Source: Labia minor (lineage: Eukaryota > Arthropoda > Insecta > Dermaptera > Spongiphoridae). From it: 64,000 nucleotides of DNA. The number at the start of each line of letters is the position of its first letter. Position 1 is the stretch's first letter. Of the stretch, positions 1 through 12,429 are shown piece after piece. Under the pieces are notes generated by a model. That model did no database searches, was not told the origin of the DNA, and saw only the letters and a program-made list of their open reading frames with translations. The stretch lies in assembly GCA_963082975.1 (NCBI GenBank), contig OY720348.1, positions 71,573,719 to 71,637,718 of the forward strand. Reading direction: 5' to 3'. Position numbers and translations under genes: made by a program.

Positions 1-120
1 GGGAGAGTGTGTATATACGGATGGGGACGGAGAGAGAAAGAGAGAGAGGAACGGTAGACGGAGAGGGGAGGGGAGGGGAGGGGGGACACTCTTTCACAGA
101 GACGACTGTTGGCTGCTACC
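1..120. promoter_or_regulatory. GC/purine-rich block with G-quadruplex motif
   Basis: Purine-rich DNA contains GGGG-A-GGGG-A-GGGG-A-GGGGGG at 65-85, a textbook G-quadruplex with one-base loops. The composition contrasts sharply with the AT-rich DNA after 130, as in the two other GC-rich blocks of the window. It may be the edge of a promoter or 5'UTR continuing outside the window. Confidence 0.4.
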
Positions 121-894
121 TGCATGTTCAACATCAAAAAAATTCATTGGACAACTTGAAACCTTTTTTTTATCCCACTGAAGAATAAAATAAAATAAAA
201 ATAAAACAAAAATATCCCTGTTTATTTTTATTCAAGTGCAACACCTGAAATCTATTTACCTTTTTTTTTTTTTTTTAAGAGTTGGCTTACTTATTTCTAT
301 TTTATTTATTTTATTTTATTTTATTTATTTATTTTTTTTTTTTCTATTTTATTATTTTTTTATTTAGACTTCACACAAGGGTAAGAAAAAAAAAAATTCA
401 AAAAATCAAAGAAATATTAAACACCAAAAAATAATAAATAATAGATAAGAAAGATTTTATTCAGAAAAATTTGTATGCTTTGAGAAAATATTTTTTTTTT
501 GTGTGTAAGAAGACAGAATACAATTGTCAAGATTTTGTTGTGTGAACTTAAGAAAGAATAATTTTTACTTAAAATACCTGAATAATAGATAATAGTTTTA
601 ATTTTTCAATTAATTATTATTTATATTATTTCTTGAAATTTTTACCTAAAAGAAAAAAAAAATTTTAAAAACCAAAAACAACCATACAACCCCTCTTTTG
701 GTTATAATTTTTTTTTTTATTTTTATTTTTTTTATCTTTATTTAAAAGTTTGTAATAGTGTAAATCTGTAATGAATGTTTGTTTATATTAGCTAAATATC
801 GAATTGAAAAGAGTATAAAATCTTTTCTGTTGCCAATTTTACAAAATTTTAAATTTAAATTTTTTTATTTATTTTTATTCGTTAATTAAAATAA

Positions 895-925
<31 letters not shown>

Positions 926-1171
926 TGTATAGTGTAAATCTGTAATGAATATTTGTTTATATTAGCTAAATATCGAATTGAAAAGAGTATAAAATCTTTT
1001 CTGTTGCCAATTTTACGAATTTTTAAAAAATTTAAATTTTATTATTTATTTTTATTCGTTAATTAAAATATATATATAATAATAATAATAAATATAAAAA
1101 TTATAAAAATAATCAATTATACTGTTAAATTTGTCTTTCAATGTTACATCAAATAAATAAATACAAATTTA

Positions 1172-1210
<39 letters not shown>

Positions 1211-2130
1211 AAGTCTAAAAATTAATAACATTCCAGATCTACAAAATTTTAATTATTGAAATTGTACCATAAAAAAATGATTTTTTTTTTATTTTCTTAT
1301 ATTATATTCTCTAACACTTTAAACTTAAAAATATTTTGAAAAAACAACATTCTATTAAATAATTCTTTTAAGTTTTAATCTTGAAAAATGAAGAGGTGTG
1401 TGTTTAGAAAATTAATTAATTTATAATGTATAATAAGTATTAATTTTTATCGATTAGCTCAACTATTTAAATAGATAAGTTATATATATATATATATATA
1501 GAAAGGAATGTAATAAAGATGTTTCAATGAATTGTATGTTTATACAATTTACTGATGAAAACTCAAGTAATATCAATGAATCATTTATTTCAAAGAGAAA
1601 GTCTCTTTTTTAAATATTTATTTATTTAATATTATTATGATTATTTTTAATTTATACATTTTTTTTTCATGTTCATATTTTATATTTTTTTTTCTGTTCC
1701 ATCTTCTTCCACCTGAATCTTTTCTTTTATGATTTGTAAATAATTAAATAAACATTTAGCTTGGCTAGGAACTCTTTTTATAATATTTATTTATTTAATT
1801 CTGTAAATATTTATTGAAATCTTTTTGAATTAAAAAAAAAGAACATAATTTCTCTTCCATCCAATGGAAAATGGTTTATCTTGAATTTGATTTATTTATT
1901 TTATTTATATATATATTAACTTTTCCATCTCTATACGAAATATAAGATAAAGATAGGTTTGAAATTAATGATGGACTTTGGGTATTGAAATTTCCGTGTT
2001 ACTTTTTATTCCCATTTTTTTATTTTTTTTATTTTGACTAATAACTTCAATGATACAATCAATCTTGTATAGGACTTTATTTCCTTGTTTCTTATATAAA
2101 TTACCAATTAATATCACCACAACTTTAATT

Positions 2131-2177
<47 letters not shown>

Positions 2178-2980
2178 ATAGGTATAATTTCCGTCCTATG
2201 TATGTGATGTCTGTAACATTATGAAGTTAGTTACAAATTGATTTCAAACTTAAATTGCAAACACCGCTTACAACGAGTTCGTCTAGTATATATATATATA
2301 ATTATTCAAATAATTAAAGAATTCCAATAATTAAACAAAAACAGCCCCTTCTCTATCTATTAAAATATTTTATTTTATTTTTATAATTAAATTAAACAGA
2401 TATAAAATATTAAATTCGAAATATATTAAATATAATTTTAATATAATTAAATAATTATATTTTATATTAATTATTTAATTCTGTAATTCCTTTGTTAATA
2501 GAACAGCATTTACCATGTGTTAATCGCATTTTATTTAATTTTGACTAAATGTTTTGCATAATAAAAAAAAAAAAATGAAATGAAATTGGATACCAATTCT
2601 TGGAGATTGTAACAAGTTTTATATACACCTTTCAAGTAATTAATTATAGTATACAAACAAATAAAAAGCTTGTTTATTTTTGATAAGACAAAATCAACTT
2701 CCTATTGTTACATGAAATTAAAATTTGGAAATTTTCCATGATATTAAGTGAATTGTAGAATAGTTCGATTGGATTGAATTTAAAGAGGGCCTTATCTATA
2801 AAATCGTGAGAATTGGTTGACAACGGATAACAGCAAAGAGGGTTGATGAGCTCGGATTCCTTTTGAGAAAGAACGTCCAACTCATGAACCTATTAAAAAG
2901 CCAAAAGATGTAGATTTTTTTTTTTTTTGTCTATTTTATTAATAATATGAATATCATTTTTTTTCTGTTTTTTGTGTATA
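120..2980. other. AT-rich non-coding DNA
   Basis: No gene seen. It holds a local tandem duplication (about 749-845 and 914-1015 repeat the block from 'gtaatagtgtaaatctgtaatgaat' type sequence through 'tcttttctgttgccaatttta'), (AAT)n at 898-921, (TA)n at 1177-1206 and 2137-2174, and one copy of a dispersed repeat at about 2180-2300 (see 20440-20550). Confidence 0.6.
2180..2300 (+). repeat. Dispersed repeat R-a, copy 1
   Basis: Contains TTTCCGTC..ATGTATGTGATGTCTGTAA, GAAGTTAGTTACAAATTGAT and ACAACGAGTTCGTCTAGTA. The copy at 20440-20550 is in reverse orientation; a rearranged copy lies at 30420-30515. Confidence 0.7.
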
Positions 2981-2981
2981 G

Positions 2982-3061
2982 CCCATCTCCGTAGCATCGG
3001 AAAAGCATCGCGACAGTGTCGCCATCTAATCGAACAACAACGGGCTATGAAAGTAGTTGGG
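2982..3061 (+). CDS. Possible orphan exon of an unidentified gene
   Basis: An 80-nt island of balanced composition follows a T-rich tract ending GTGTATAG and is followed by a GTAATT donor. One frame is open across it and encodes HLRSIGKASRQCRHLIEQQR and then AMKVVG, ending in phase 0. No family recognised. It lies upstream of the 3.1-3.9-kb promoter-like block, so it would belong to another transcript or an alternative 5' exon. It could also be a chance island. Confidence 0.25.
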
Positions 3062-3249
3062 GTAATTATTTAATTAGGATTAGTGAAGCGTGGGTGTAAT
3101 GGCATGCCGACGTCTGAACATGTGTTGTGCGTGAATGTACGCTTGTGGATGCATGCATATGTGTGCCTGTATGGGTAGGGATGGATGTGCGTTTGGTGTG
3201 TGTGTGCCCGGGGCAGGCAGCCTTGAGTGGCGTCTCGCATCGCTCGTTG

Positions 3250-3345
3250 CCTCTCACTCTCTCTCTCTCCCTCCCTCCCTCTCTCTCGCTCACTCACTCA
3301 TTCTCTCTCCCTCCCTCCCTCTCTCGCTCTCTCTCCTTGTCTCGC
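3250..3345. repeat. CT-rich microsatellite tract with internal duplication
   Basis: A polypyrimidine tract in which CTCTCTCCCTCCCTCCCTCT occurs twice about 40 nt apart (near 3263 and 3303). It borders the promoter-like block and is the type of mirror-symmetric tract that can form triplex DNA. Confidence 0.7.
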
Positions 3346-3429
3346 CTGGCTGCGTCCGCTTCACGCTCTCTCGCTTGCACACACATATACACTACCCATC
3401 CACCCCTCCCCAAGTACTCATCCCGCTTT

Positions 3430-3890
3430 TAAGCCTGGCGCTACTCCACGTGGAGTTGATGCCGACCTGCCAGCCGAGAATCGTTTTCCCGGGCATGTTG
3501 CCAGGCAACCGACAACCAAAGAAATTGCTGCGATTGGTCGATGCGTGCTTTTCATTGGCATTACTTGCTAGAAGTCACGCCTTCTCCTCGCCGGAACGGA
3601 AAAACTCGTTATGGCATTGGTCAAGTGGAGGCGACAGCGCCCGCTGATTGGTTGAGAGGGCGTCGCGACTAGTTTATTTCTACAACTCCACGTGGAGTAG
3701 CCGTTGTAGGGTGATCTAGGCAATACTTGAGCCCTCGTCTCTCCTCTGACTCGTTGAGCAGCCCTTGCTCCCTCACAGAGGAAAAGGGCCAAAACGGCTG
3801 CCATATTTGGAAAGGAAAATCAGTGAAGAGTATTTACCAGGGGGATGAGTGCAGCAAGGAGACCTTTTGTCCTCGAGGAAGACAGTAAGA
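3430..3890. promoter_or_regulatory. GC-rich, TATA-less promoter with X-box, CCAAT, E-box and CArG sites
   Basis: Sites seen: palindrome ACTCCACGTGGAGT (CACGTG E-box) at 3443-3456 and again at 3685-3698; perfect RFX X-box GTTGCCAGGCAAC at 3497-3509; four inverted CCAAT boxes (ATTGG) at 3533, 3554, 3616 and 3647; perfect CArG box CCATATTTGG at 3801-3810 overlapping a YY1-like CCATATT. A donor-like GTAAGA at 3885 could end a non-coding first exon splicing forward to groucho. The direction is not settled; a bidirectional promoter is possible. Confidence 0.6.
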
Positions 3891-5131
3891 CCAGACAGAT
3901 CTCACACCAAGCCAGAAAATATTTTTCTCTTCCTCGTTAGATACATCAATGTAAAATGGATTCTCTACAACAGCCGCTCTACAACGCAAACCACCCGCTC
4001 ATTTTTTATGGCAAATCTCACATCTATCCATCTATTTAGTTAGCTCATTTTTTTTTTCGATTGGGACTTCAATGCCCCTAACCATTAACCAGTATACCTG
4101 ATACAATTTCACAATTGCAACTTCCTGTTACTATTTAAACACATCATCATCCATTTAATCACTTTTTACATATTTTTTTTAAATTTATTTATTATTTATT
4201 TCAACATTATTTGAATTTTTTTTTTTTTCTTTTTTGGTTTTGAACCTCTTCCAATTCTATTCCTAAACTTGTTTTGTATCAAAAAATATTAATTATACTA
4301 CGAATAAGAAGAAATCATATGGAAAATTGTTTTGAACGAAAGATGCTTCAGATCTTATCTTTTTTTTTTTTTTTTTTCTTTTTTTACAATGAATTTGAAG
4401 TGAAGTCAACTTTTTTTGATTTTTTTTGTTTTATTTATTTATTTATTTATTTATTTATTTTGTTTTTTTTCTTCCATTCTTTCATATCATAATTATTTAA
4501 TCGGCTCGAACCTTTTTCAAATTAGTCCTCAAAGAGGACAATTTTTTTTTTTCTTCCCAATTTTTTTTTTTTTTTTTTTTTATTAAATAAGAGTGATAAG
4601 CATCCCTATTATACGATCGAGAGAGAGTGGGAAAAAAAAAAATTATTAATGATACAAGATCTTTTTTTTTTTTTTAGAATGAATTATAATTATAGTGTTT
4701 TGAAATAGAATTCAAATTCCATTTTCGAAAAATTTGTAAGGTTAATAATAATAATACGGAGTATTTATTATCTATTTAAATTTTATATCTTTTTATTTTT
4801 GTAATTAAAAAAAAAAAAAAAAAAAAAGTAAATAATTAATTTTTTTCTTAGACACATTTCATTAATATTATTATTTTATTGTGACTGGATAAAAAAACAA
4901 CAACAAGCATTTAATAAATTATTAAAAATATTTAAAAGGAGTTATTTATTTATTGAATTGCAACAAATTGTAGAAAGAAAGGCATGATTGTAATTATATA
5001 TTTCTATATTTAATTTTAGGTTTGTTTCAAATAGAAAAATTTTAATTAATTTATCCCATATTTGGTTTATATAATAATGCTACCAGAATTTTGAGTATAT
5101 CACAATTAATATATATATAGACATACTCATA

Positions 5132-5784
5132 AGGTCTGTTCAAAAGAAAAGGTCAATTTTGAATTTTCTAGTTCTATGTACATTCGATTATCGAAATTTA
5201 TTTTTGTTATGTTGATACACATAAATTTCTCATATGTTGACATTATCAGCCATTTTGGATTAGTAGTTTGTTTTTGACGACGACAACTGAAAAAGTTAGT
5301 CACGTTTTGTGTATTCCTAAAAAAGAATAAGGAATACTACAAGGAAGTTATGCAACGTTTGCTTGAAGCAATTCGGCTCAAACGATCGTAATTGTGGAAA
5401 AACAAATCATGTATTCTGCATCACGATAATGCAACAGCTCACACATCATTGTTTGTTGGTGATTTGGCTAAAAACAACACCGTAATCAACCACCGTATTC
5501 ACCAGATTTGGCTCCCTGCGACTTTTTCCTATTCCCAAAACTGAAGAGATCAATGAAAGAAAAGCGTTTTGCCACCATTAATGAGATAAAGTCAGAATCG
5601 AAGAACAAACTGATGGCTATAACGAAAAGCGCATTTCAGATGTGTTTTAACGATTGGAAGAAGCACTTGCATAAGTGCATGATATCTGAGGGGAATTGCT
5701 TTAAAGGGGTCAAAATAGATATGGATGAATAAATAAATAGTTTTCGAAATAATTCAAAATTCACCTTTTCTTTTGAACAGACCT
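5132..5784 (+). mobile_element. Internally deleted mariner-like element, copy 1
   Basis: Terminal inverted repeats of about 33 bp (AGGTCTGTTCAAAAGAAAAG at the left end; its complement at 5751-5784) with one mismatch I can see. It is about 650 bp against about 1.3 kb for an intact mariner. It keeps the C-terminal part of the transposase: an HHDNATAHTS motif near 5420 and LAPCDFFLFPKLK near 5508, the second and third acidic motifs of the D,D34D triad, now in different frames. The N-terminal DNA-binding region and first Asp are missing. Dead. Confidence 0.9.
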
Positions 5785-5885
5785 CCTATATATATATATA
5801 TATAATATAGATATAGGATATAAATTATTTTTAATATAAATTAGGCATTTTTAAATTGCTACTATTTTGATTGGTGATATCCTCT

Positions 5886-5908
5886 TAACCGCTCAGCCAC
5901 AATACTAT
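5886..5908 (-). other. tRNA-like A-box fragment
   Basis: The complement reads TGTGGCTGAGCGGTTAAGAG, matching the 5' half of a tRNA-Ser/Leu. No B box or acceptor stem follows, so it is a SINE fragment or broken tRNA copy. Confidence 0.4.
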
Positions 5909-7689
5909 TGAATAATACTTACTTCCTTTGTAAACTTATTATCATCAAACTAGAACATTATTCATTATTTTATTAAACTAGACAAGAGGAACGAATTTGA
6001 TTTTCCAGTGTAGTTAAATTCTAATATTTATTAATAAGATAAACCACATTTGCATAGAAATAGTTTAATATTGATAAAACAAAAAACAAAAACAAAAAAC
6101 ACTAAATAAAAATATTTTAAATTGTGTTATTTGAAAATTAATAATAAGATACAATGAATATATAAATTTATTTCCATTATTATTATTTTCTTTGTTTTAT
6201 TTTAATTTATACAATATATAATCTGCTTAATTAAATAAATGTGTCATTTCAATGTAAAATTTATCATTTTATAATATTATTTCTAAATCACACAAACAAC
6301 TTGAAAACACATCTCAGATATCTAATCTGATACAATTTATTCATTATTACTTGGTTGAATGAATGTGTTTACTTCCTTTTTTTTCCCTGTGCTCATTGAA
6401 ATGAATAGATGAGTTTTTAATGATTTTTATAGATAGTTTAAAAATTGGAAATTATTAGTCCTTTATCTTATCAAGAACAAGTTTTATACGAAAATCTGAA
6501 AATTTTCGTTTTCAATAGGTTAGTGCTAAATTTTTTACGGTTTTGGTATTGTACCAAGTAAGGTTCATTGATTCGGTAGTTCAGGTAGTATTGAATTGAA
6601 TCTCACTAGTAGTTTTCTTATTCTTATATTCATTTGACGAATTTAGTGCGGTTAATTTTTATTTTTTCTAATATGTTGGTAAATGGGACTTAAACGCTTC
6701 TACCTGTTTTTCGAAAATTCAAACACAGAGACGAAAAGGTCCTGTTGTAAATCTTTTTTTTGGTCTCTACAAACATCTGAAGAGAATTGAAGAAAAAAAA
6801 ATTTGCCGTTTTCTTGAAAGAAAAAAAAAAAAATTGATTCAGGCCTGTCACGATCTTGTTTCAGTCGGGTTGATATATGCTGAGACTGATTTCGTCTACG
6901 GTTTTATTAAAATTAGTTTAAATTTTATATAATTTCATAATTAATATACGATTACTATGAAATAGGAAGGTTTTGAAAAAAATTTATATTCCATTATATA
7001 GTGAACATATTTTATTAAAAATAAAATAAAATAAATTAGGGGTTGTATTTTTTTGAAATTTAATAGATTCCACTCTGGTAACTAATAATTCGATTTGATG
7101 GAATTCAGGTCACGTTTCTTTGGTTGAAATTTTTTTTTTTTTGCTAAACTTAACCAATTCTAAGCTTACTACTTATTTTGCTGTATTAAGTTTTCCAAGA
7201 CATAATTTAGTTATATATTTCGGATTAACCTATATGGTACTTTTAGAGGATGATTGCAGAAATGAACAATCCGGTATGTAGTCCTTTTCCGTTCATACCT
7301 ATAAAATTTCGTAAAAGATAAAATTCCTATTTAAAAGAGGAGTATTAAAATTGGATTAGGACATTTTTGGATGTTTGTTACTTTTCATGTTTTACTAATT
7401 TTAAATGATTATTCCAATTTTCATTTTATACACAATAGAGAATAAATATTATGTCTAAAATCAGCCACAATAGAAATATTTGTTGGTGACCAAATACACT
7501 TGTGACCCATACACCGATTGATAATTTGTATGAAATCAGCTCAATTTCGGGCGTTAATCAAAGCATAAATAACCATTTGTTTCAATCATTATAATCAAAA
7601 GTGATCTCGTTTTTCACATGGAATTATATTAAAAAAAAACAATTTTAATTATTTATAGAATATATCGATGAATCAATGATTAAAAGAGT

Positions 7690-7965
7690 GAAGATTTTGG
7701 AAAATACAATATTAATTCCCGAACGAATGAATAGGTTGGTGAACTCGGAAGTTCATATCGGCAGCAACAACATTCCTCCAACTTTCGAATACCATTAGAA
7801 TTATAAAATCGATAAGGCGGGACACGTGGCGCGAATGAGGGTAGAAAGATTAGCAAATCATTTATATACGGAGGGAGGAGGGAATTAATTGACAAACGAC
7901 CAGTGGATAAAACGAGGGGTCAATAACAAAACCTGGAGTCACTGGTGCGGGATGACTGGAGGGGT
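7690..7965 (+). mobile_element. LINE 3' fragment, highly decayed
   Basis: Contains ATTATAAAATCGATAAGGCG and GGACACGTGGCGCGAATG, matching the ATTATAAAATCGAGAAGG...GGACACGTGGC stretch of the LINE at 16735. It is shuffled and decayed beyond translation. Confidence 0.55.
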
Positions 7966-8084
7966 GTATCATCACCACAATAATTTTTTAGATCAAAATC
8001 TTCAGGAAATATTTTTCTATTATTTCTTTTTTTTTTGGTATCAGATTAATTAAAAATGGATTATATATATAAATTCAATGACGT

Positions 8085-8245
8085 TTATTTATTTATTATT
8101 TATTTATTATTTGCGGATAGACCCTTAGGATAACACAAAGTTTTAAAGAGAAATTATTAATTAATGAATTTCCCTAGGATCGAACTTGAATCTTCAGTAT
8201 GGTAGACTGTCGTGCTAAACAGTTAAGCACTGAATAGTCTTTCAA
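8085..8245 (-). mobile_element. tRNA-derived SINE, copy 1
   Basis: The complement carries a tRNA-like head (TTTAGCACGACAGTCTACCA ... TTCAAGTTCGATCC) followed by a tail with TTATTTATTAT repeats. The same sequence in the same orientation recurs at 54370-54515. Confidence 0.65.
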
Positions 8246-9883
8246 TGACATTATTTAATTACAAAATTTTTTTATTATAGGTTCGAATTCAAATATATAT
8301 ATATATATATATAGATGGATAGGTTAGTCAATTTTTAACTCACTTCTTCTTTATAAATTGAAAATAACAAAATAATATTTTTACCCCTAATTCTCGCGCA
8401 TGGTCGACGTCCTTGGACCAAACATTATATATTTATATCTATATAGATATAGATATAGATATAAATGACAAATTCGAATGGTAGGAGTGATTTCTTCCAT
8501 TAATAAATAACGAAAAACTTATTTTAAAAAAATATTCACAGACATAACTCTTTTTCTATATGTAACTATTATTATTTTTTATTATTATTAATACTTTTAA
8601 TTTAGAAAAAAAAAATCAAAATCAAAATAAAACATTTAAAAAAGATAAATTGAATTCAAAACATACCAAGTAGTTACAAATTTGATTTATTTTGTTTAAA
8701 AACATATACATTATTTTTTTTAGTTTTAGTTTGTTTTTTTGTTTGTTTTTTTTTTTATAAAATCACATAAAATGCTTCTAAATGATGTCTGTAAATGATG
8801 TATACAGTTCAATCTTTTAACTTATTAATTAATTAATTTATTTATTTGTTTTTTTGTTATTAAATTTCTCATTATGCGTGAGCTCTTTCGGTTCAAACTC
8901 AATGAATGTTGTAGTAAATGTGAATATCATGTGTGAAATAAATCCAGTTTAGTTTATTGGTGATAATTAGGATATCAGAATAGAGATTATTTAGGTTATT
9001 GATGATGCTGGTATTTATTATCATAATATACTGGAGTTTATTTGCCTGTGGGTTAAGCCTATTTAGATAAGCATTTTCAGCCAATATAAAGGAGATCTAA
9101 CTCAATTATGTCTTTAATTGATTCACTTAGTTTGTCAAATTGATCTTCAATATTTGTTTTTCAATGGTGCCTCTTATTCTATTGTTTCCTCACCACATGC
9201 TACTTTAGGAACTATGTTCACTTATCCATAAGTTATATGAAAATTTAATGTGGTTGTGTGATTATTTCACAATTGAAACTTTGTAATCCCTAATGAACAT
9301 TAATACTTTTGAATATAAAATTAAATATCGCTGTTGAGAGATCCAATAGGATTCAAGAGGGCCAATTCTAATCTGTCATTTATTTTATACTTCATCATAA
9401 TATACTTTCCACTTTATATAACTTTTACTTTTCTTACAATAATTATCTTCTTTGAGACACTAAAAATTTAATATTGTTTAAGAAAATAAACTTCAGTGTC
9501 ACTAGAAATAAAAACCGGGACATCGATTCTTTATTTGCTCTTAAAATTATATAACAAGCGCTATTAAAATTATTACTTGAGAGGTTAAAGGAAAAAGCTA
9601 AAAAAAGAAGTGTGGAGGATTATTGTTGATTCTTAAAGGATAGATAAGAGAAAAAGTTCTGTATATTAGTAAGAAATAAAATAAGTTCTATGATTTTATC
9701 AATTGAAAAAAACAAAAACAGACACACAAATCTAAGATGATATTTAATAATTATTATCAATCGAATTAAGAAACAAAATTATAAACAGAAAACTTAATCA
9801 TTTCCTAGGGATTGGTAATAAAATTTTGGAATTCTTAGTCTTAGTTTCTGTGACCATGGGTAGTCATAGTTGAATGGATGACT

Positions 9884-9917
<34 letters not shown>

Positions 9918-10388
9918 CCTGCACTAGCACTGTCACTGACATTAACCAACATGGTTAATAGTTTAAGTTAAAGTGAAGTAGTTTGAGAGAGATCTAAATT
10001 TTGATAATTTAAAACATGATTTTTAAAAATTTTAGTTTTGAATGCATTTTTTTTAAAGGATTAAAAATATCAATTTTTAAGTGTGTTTTTTTTAAATTAA
10101 TATAAAAAAATTATCTCTCTTAATTCCATTTCCTATTCTTTAGAAGAAAAGTTTTTGATGAATTAAATTTAAATTGCTACTCTCAGATATATAAACATAT
10201 ATTTTAATTTCGGTTTGGGTTGAGATAAAAAAATTTAGATATTATTATTTTTCCCAAAATTAATATTTTTTGTTATAGCAAATTAATTATTTTAACCAAT
10301 GGAGAGGGGATCTCGTATTTTATTGATAGAATTGAAAGATAACTGGTTGCAAAATTTTTAATTAAAAATTAATTTATATCAAACCCTT

Positions 10389-11560
10389 TCCCTTTTTAGA
10401 TCTATTGTACTGGACCCTTTCGTCAGCACGATTTTGTGATAGAACTTACTAGGTTGTACGAAGCTATTGTTGATGACACCTCAACGATGATGTATCTCCT
10501 TTTAAGATGTAACAACCTTTTAAATGCCGGATTAGGACACTCGTATATAATATGTTCTGCTGATACCACTGCTTCATGAGAAAATCTACAGCAATTATTT
10601 GGCACTACTCCTTTATAAGGATGGTCTCTTAAAGAGCAGTTCTCTGTTAGAAGTTCAGTAAGAATTCTTAAATCCTTTTTTCTTTATGACATATTCATTA
10701 TGACACAATTTCTCCCTGCAAGGAACTGGATGCTGGTTAAACAGTTACATAGCACACAAGACTCATGTTCTTCAATCTGGCTGCCGTTAAATATTATTAC
10801 CAATTGCTGGAGGTTCTACAGTGTTTACAATTTATTTGTGTCTGAAATATTAACTTTGAAATTTGATTCATAATTGTATTTCCTTGACATAATATCCAGA
10901 AATATAATTTCCGAAGGATTCTTAAGAATGTGTTCCATCATTTTCATAACTTTGAATTCTTTGGTTCTTTATAATCGTACAACCGTTTTAACTGCCTTCT
11001 TTTTTATTACCAGATGTAGAGGCGGCATGCCTAGGATTATTTCCATAGCTGCCGTCCAGCAAATTTTAATTGCTCTCTTTAACTAAGGTACACCATCCTT
11101 TGAATGCTTTCTATGGTTATTTTCGACATCGTTAGATTTGTTTTGGACCACCAAATTAGTGCCCCATAGGTTATTGTTCAAATTATGATCGTATAATTAA
11201 CCAAGCTATCATCTTCGGTTATAAACCTTGATTCTTTTCAAACATTTTCTTACTTGTCCAAAAAGATTCTTGGTGATTTTTCTTTGATCCCTTGAATGTA
11301 CATGTCCATTTATTATTCAGACGTAAATACATATATTTTGTCTGTGCGAATGTTGCGGTTTTAATTTGCTAACCATCCTGGTCTATAATCTTTTCCGTAA
11401 GTAAGTGTGAGATTCCGGATATTGGCCTTCACACTCACCTTTTTTTGAGGGTGATTTTTATGAATCACTGCTATTCTAACGTCATTTAGAGTTTTACTCC
11501 GCATCACCATGGAAAGACAAATTTTAAATTGGTGTTCAACTGTTACAGAGTTCAGCATAA
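10389..11560 (-). pseudogene. I/Jockey-superfamily LINE remnant with RNase H domain
   Basis: Minus-strand translation in broken frames gives AAMEIILGMPPLHLVIKKKA near 11020-11080 and CRFSHEAVVSAEHIIYECP at 10530-10600, matching the RNase H region and cysteine-rich C terminus of I/Jockey-type non-LTR retrotransposons. Frames are interrupted; only the 3' part remains. Confidence 0.75.
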
Positions 11561-11905
11561 TAGAGACTGATTCACCCCATCAGCCATTCATCTTTAACAT
11601 ATGCCGTGCCACCGTGAATTAGGTGTTTATAGAGGTTGTCTCCTCAAGGATCGGACGGTGAAGTCAAATCCCCCGTGCCTACTTTGCCACAACGTCTTGA
11701 AGGGGTTGTGAAGTGGCCTATCAGCTTACGGTATTAATCATGCTGAGCGACATTTTCTTCCATGTACCTAGGGAACCTTAGGTTCGCCATTACCCATGCC
11801 ACAGTACTGGGTCCCTGAGGAAAGCTTCCCTTTTAGTCGCCTCTTACGACAGGCAGGGAATACCGTAGGTCTATTCTAAGCCGAACCTACACAGCAAATT
11901 ATATA
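11560..11905 (+). mobile_element. Non-LTR retrotransposon 3' end, GC-rich
   Basis: A GC-balanced stretch ending TAGTCGCCTCTTACGACAGG ... ATACCGTAGG..TATTCTAAGC, which resembles a 3'-terminal sequence common in arthropod non-LTR elements. A (TA)n tract follows at 11901. Orientation relative to the minus-strand LINE next to it is uncertain. Confidence 0.5.
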
Positions 11906-12429
11906 TATATATAATAGTATTTGTTAAAAAAGTGGAAGGGCGGTATTTAGGACCTATGCATTAGTAGCACACCCGTGTGGACAAAGGGTTTAATTCATAG
12001 CTTCCGGTTTTAAACAACTGGAGTTAAGTTGAAATCTTGGCTTGACACTTTGGACAAAATGGATATTTTGGTTTCATTAGCAAAACCCCAATTCACAGCT
12101 TTCATTGAGCGAATAAAGTGTTGTTTATATTTATCTCTGTATATATATAAATATATAGAATACAAGGTAAGCACTGGACCGAGGAACACGTTTTGCTTCT
12201 CGAAAACGGATATATCGGCCGAGTGATTGCATTTATCTATCATCAACGAGAGTGAATGTCCAATTCCGGGGTGGTATAAGGAAATGATTTGGTTTGTTTG
12301 GAAGATGTTGATGTCCCGAATGTCTCCTGTTGATTTTCTAATAGAAAATAATAAATTACACTCATCTGGTGTTATTAGAAAAAATGTTAATCTTCCAATC
12401 TATCTTGGAGGCTCTTTTGTTATTCCGTT

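Noticed and set aside
2674-2880. Minus-strand 68-residue frame
   Set aside because: Less AT-biased than its neighbours, but no splice context, no recognisable family and no start context; left out.
3127-3647. Long + strand frames rich in Ser/Leu (SLSLPPSLSL)
   Set aside because: They are translations of the CT microsatellite and promoter region; no coding signal.
3568-3804. Minus-strand frame starting MAAVLALFLCEGARAAQR, resembling a signal peptide
   Set aside because: It runs across the CCAAT boxes and E-box palindrome of the promoter-like block, matches no family I know and is most likely chance in GC-rich DNA.
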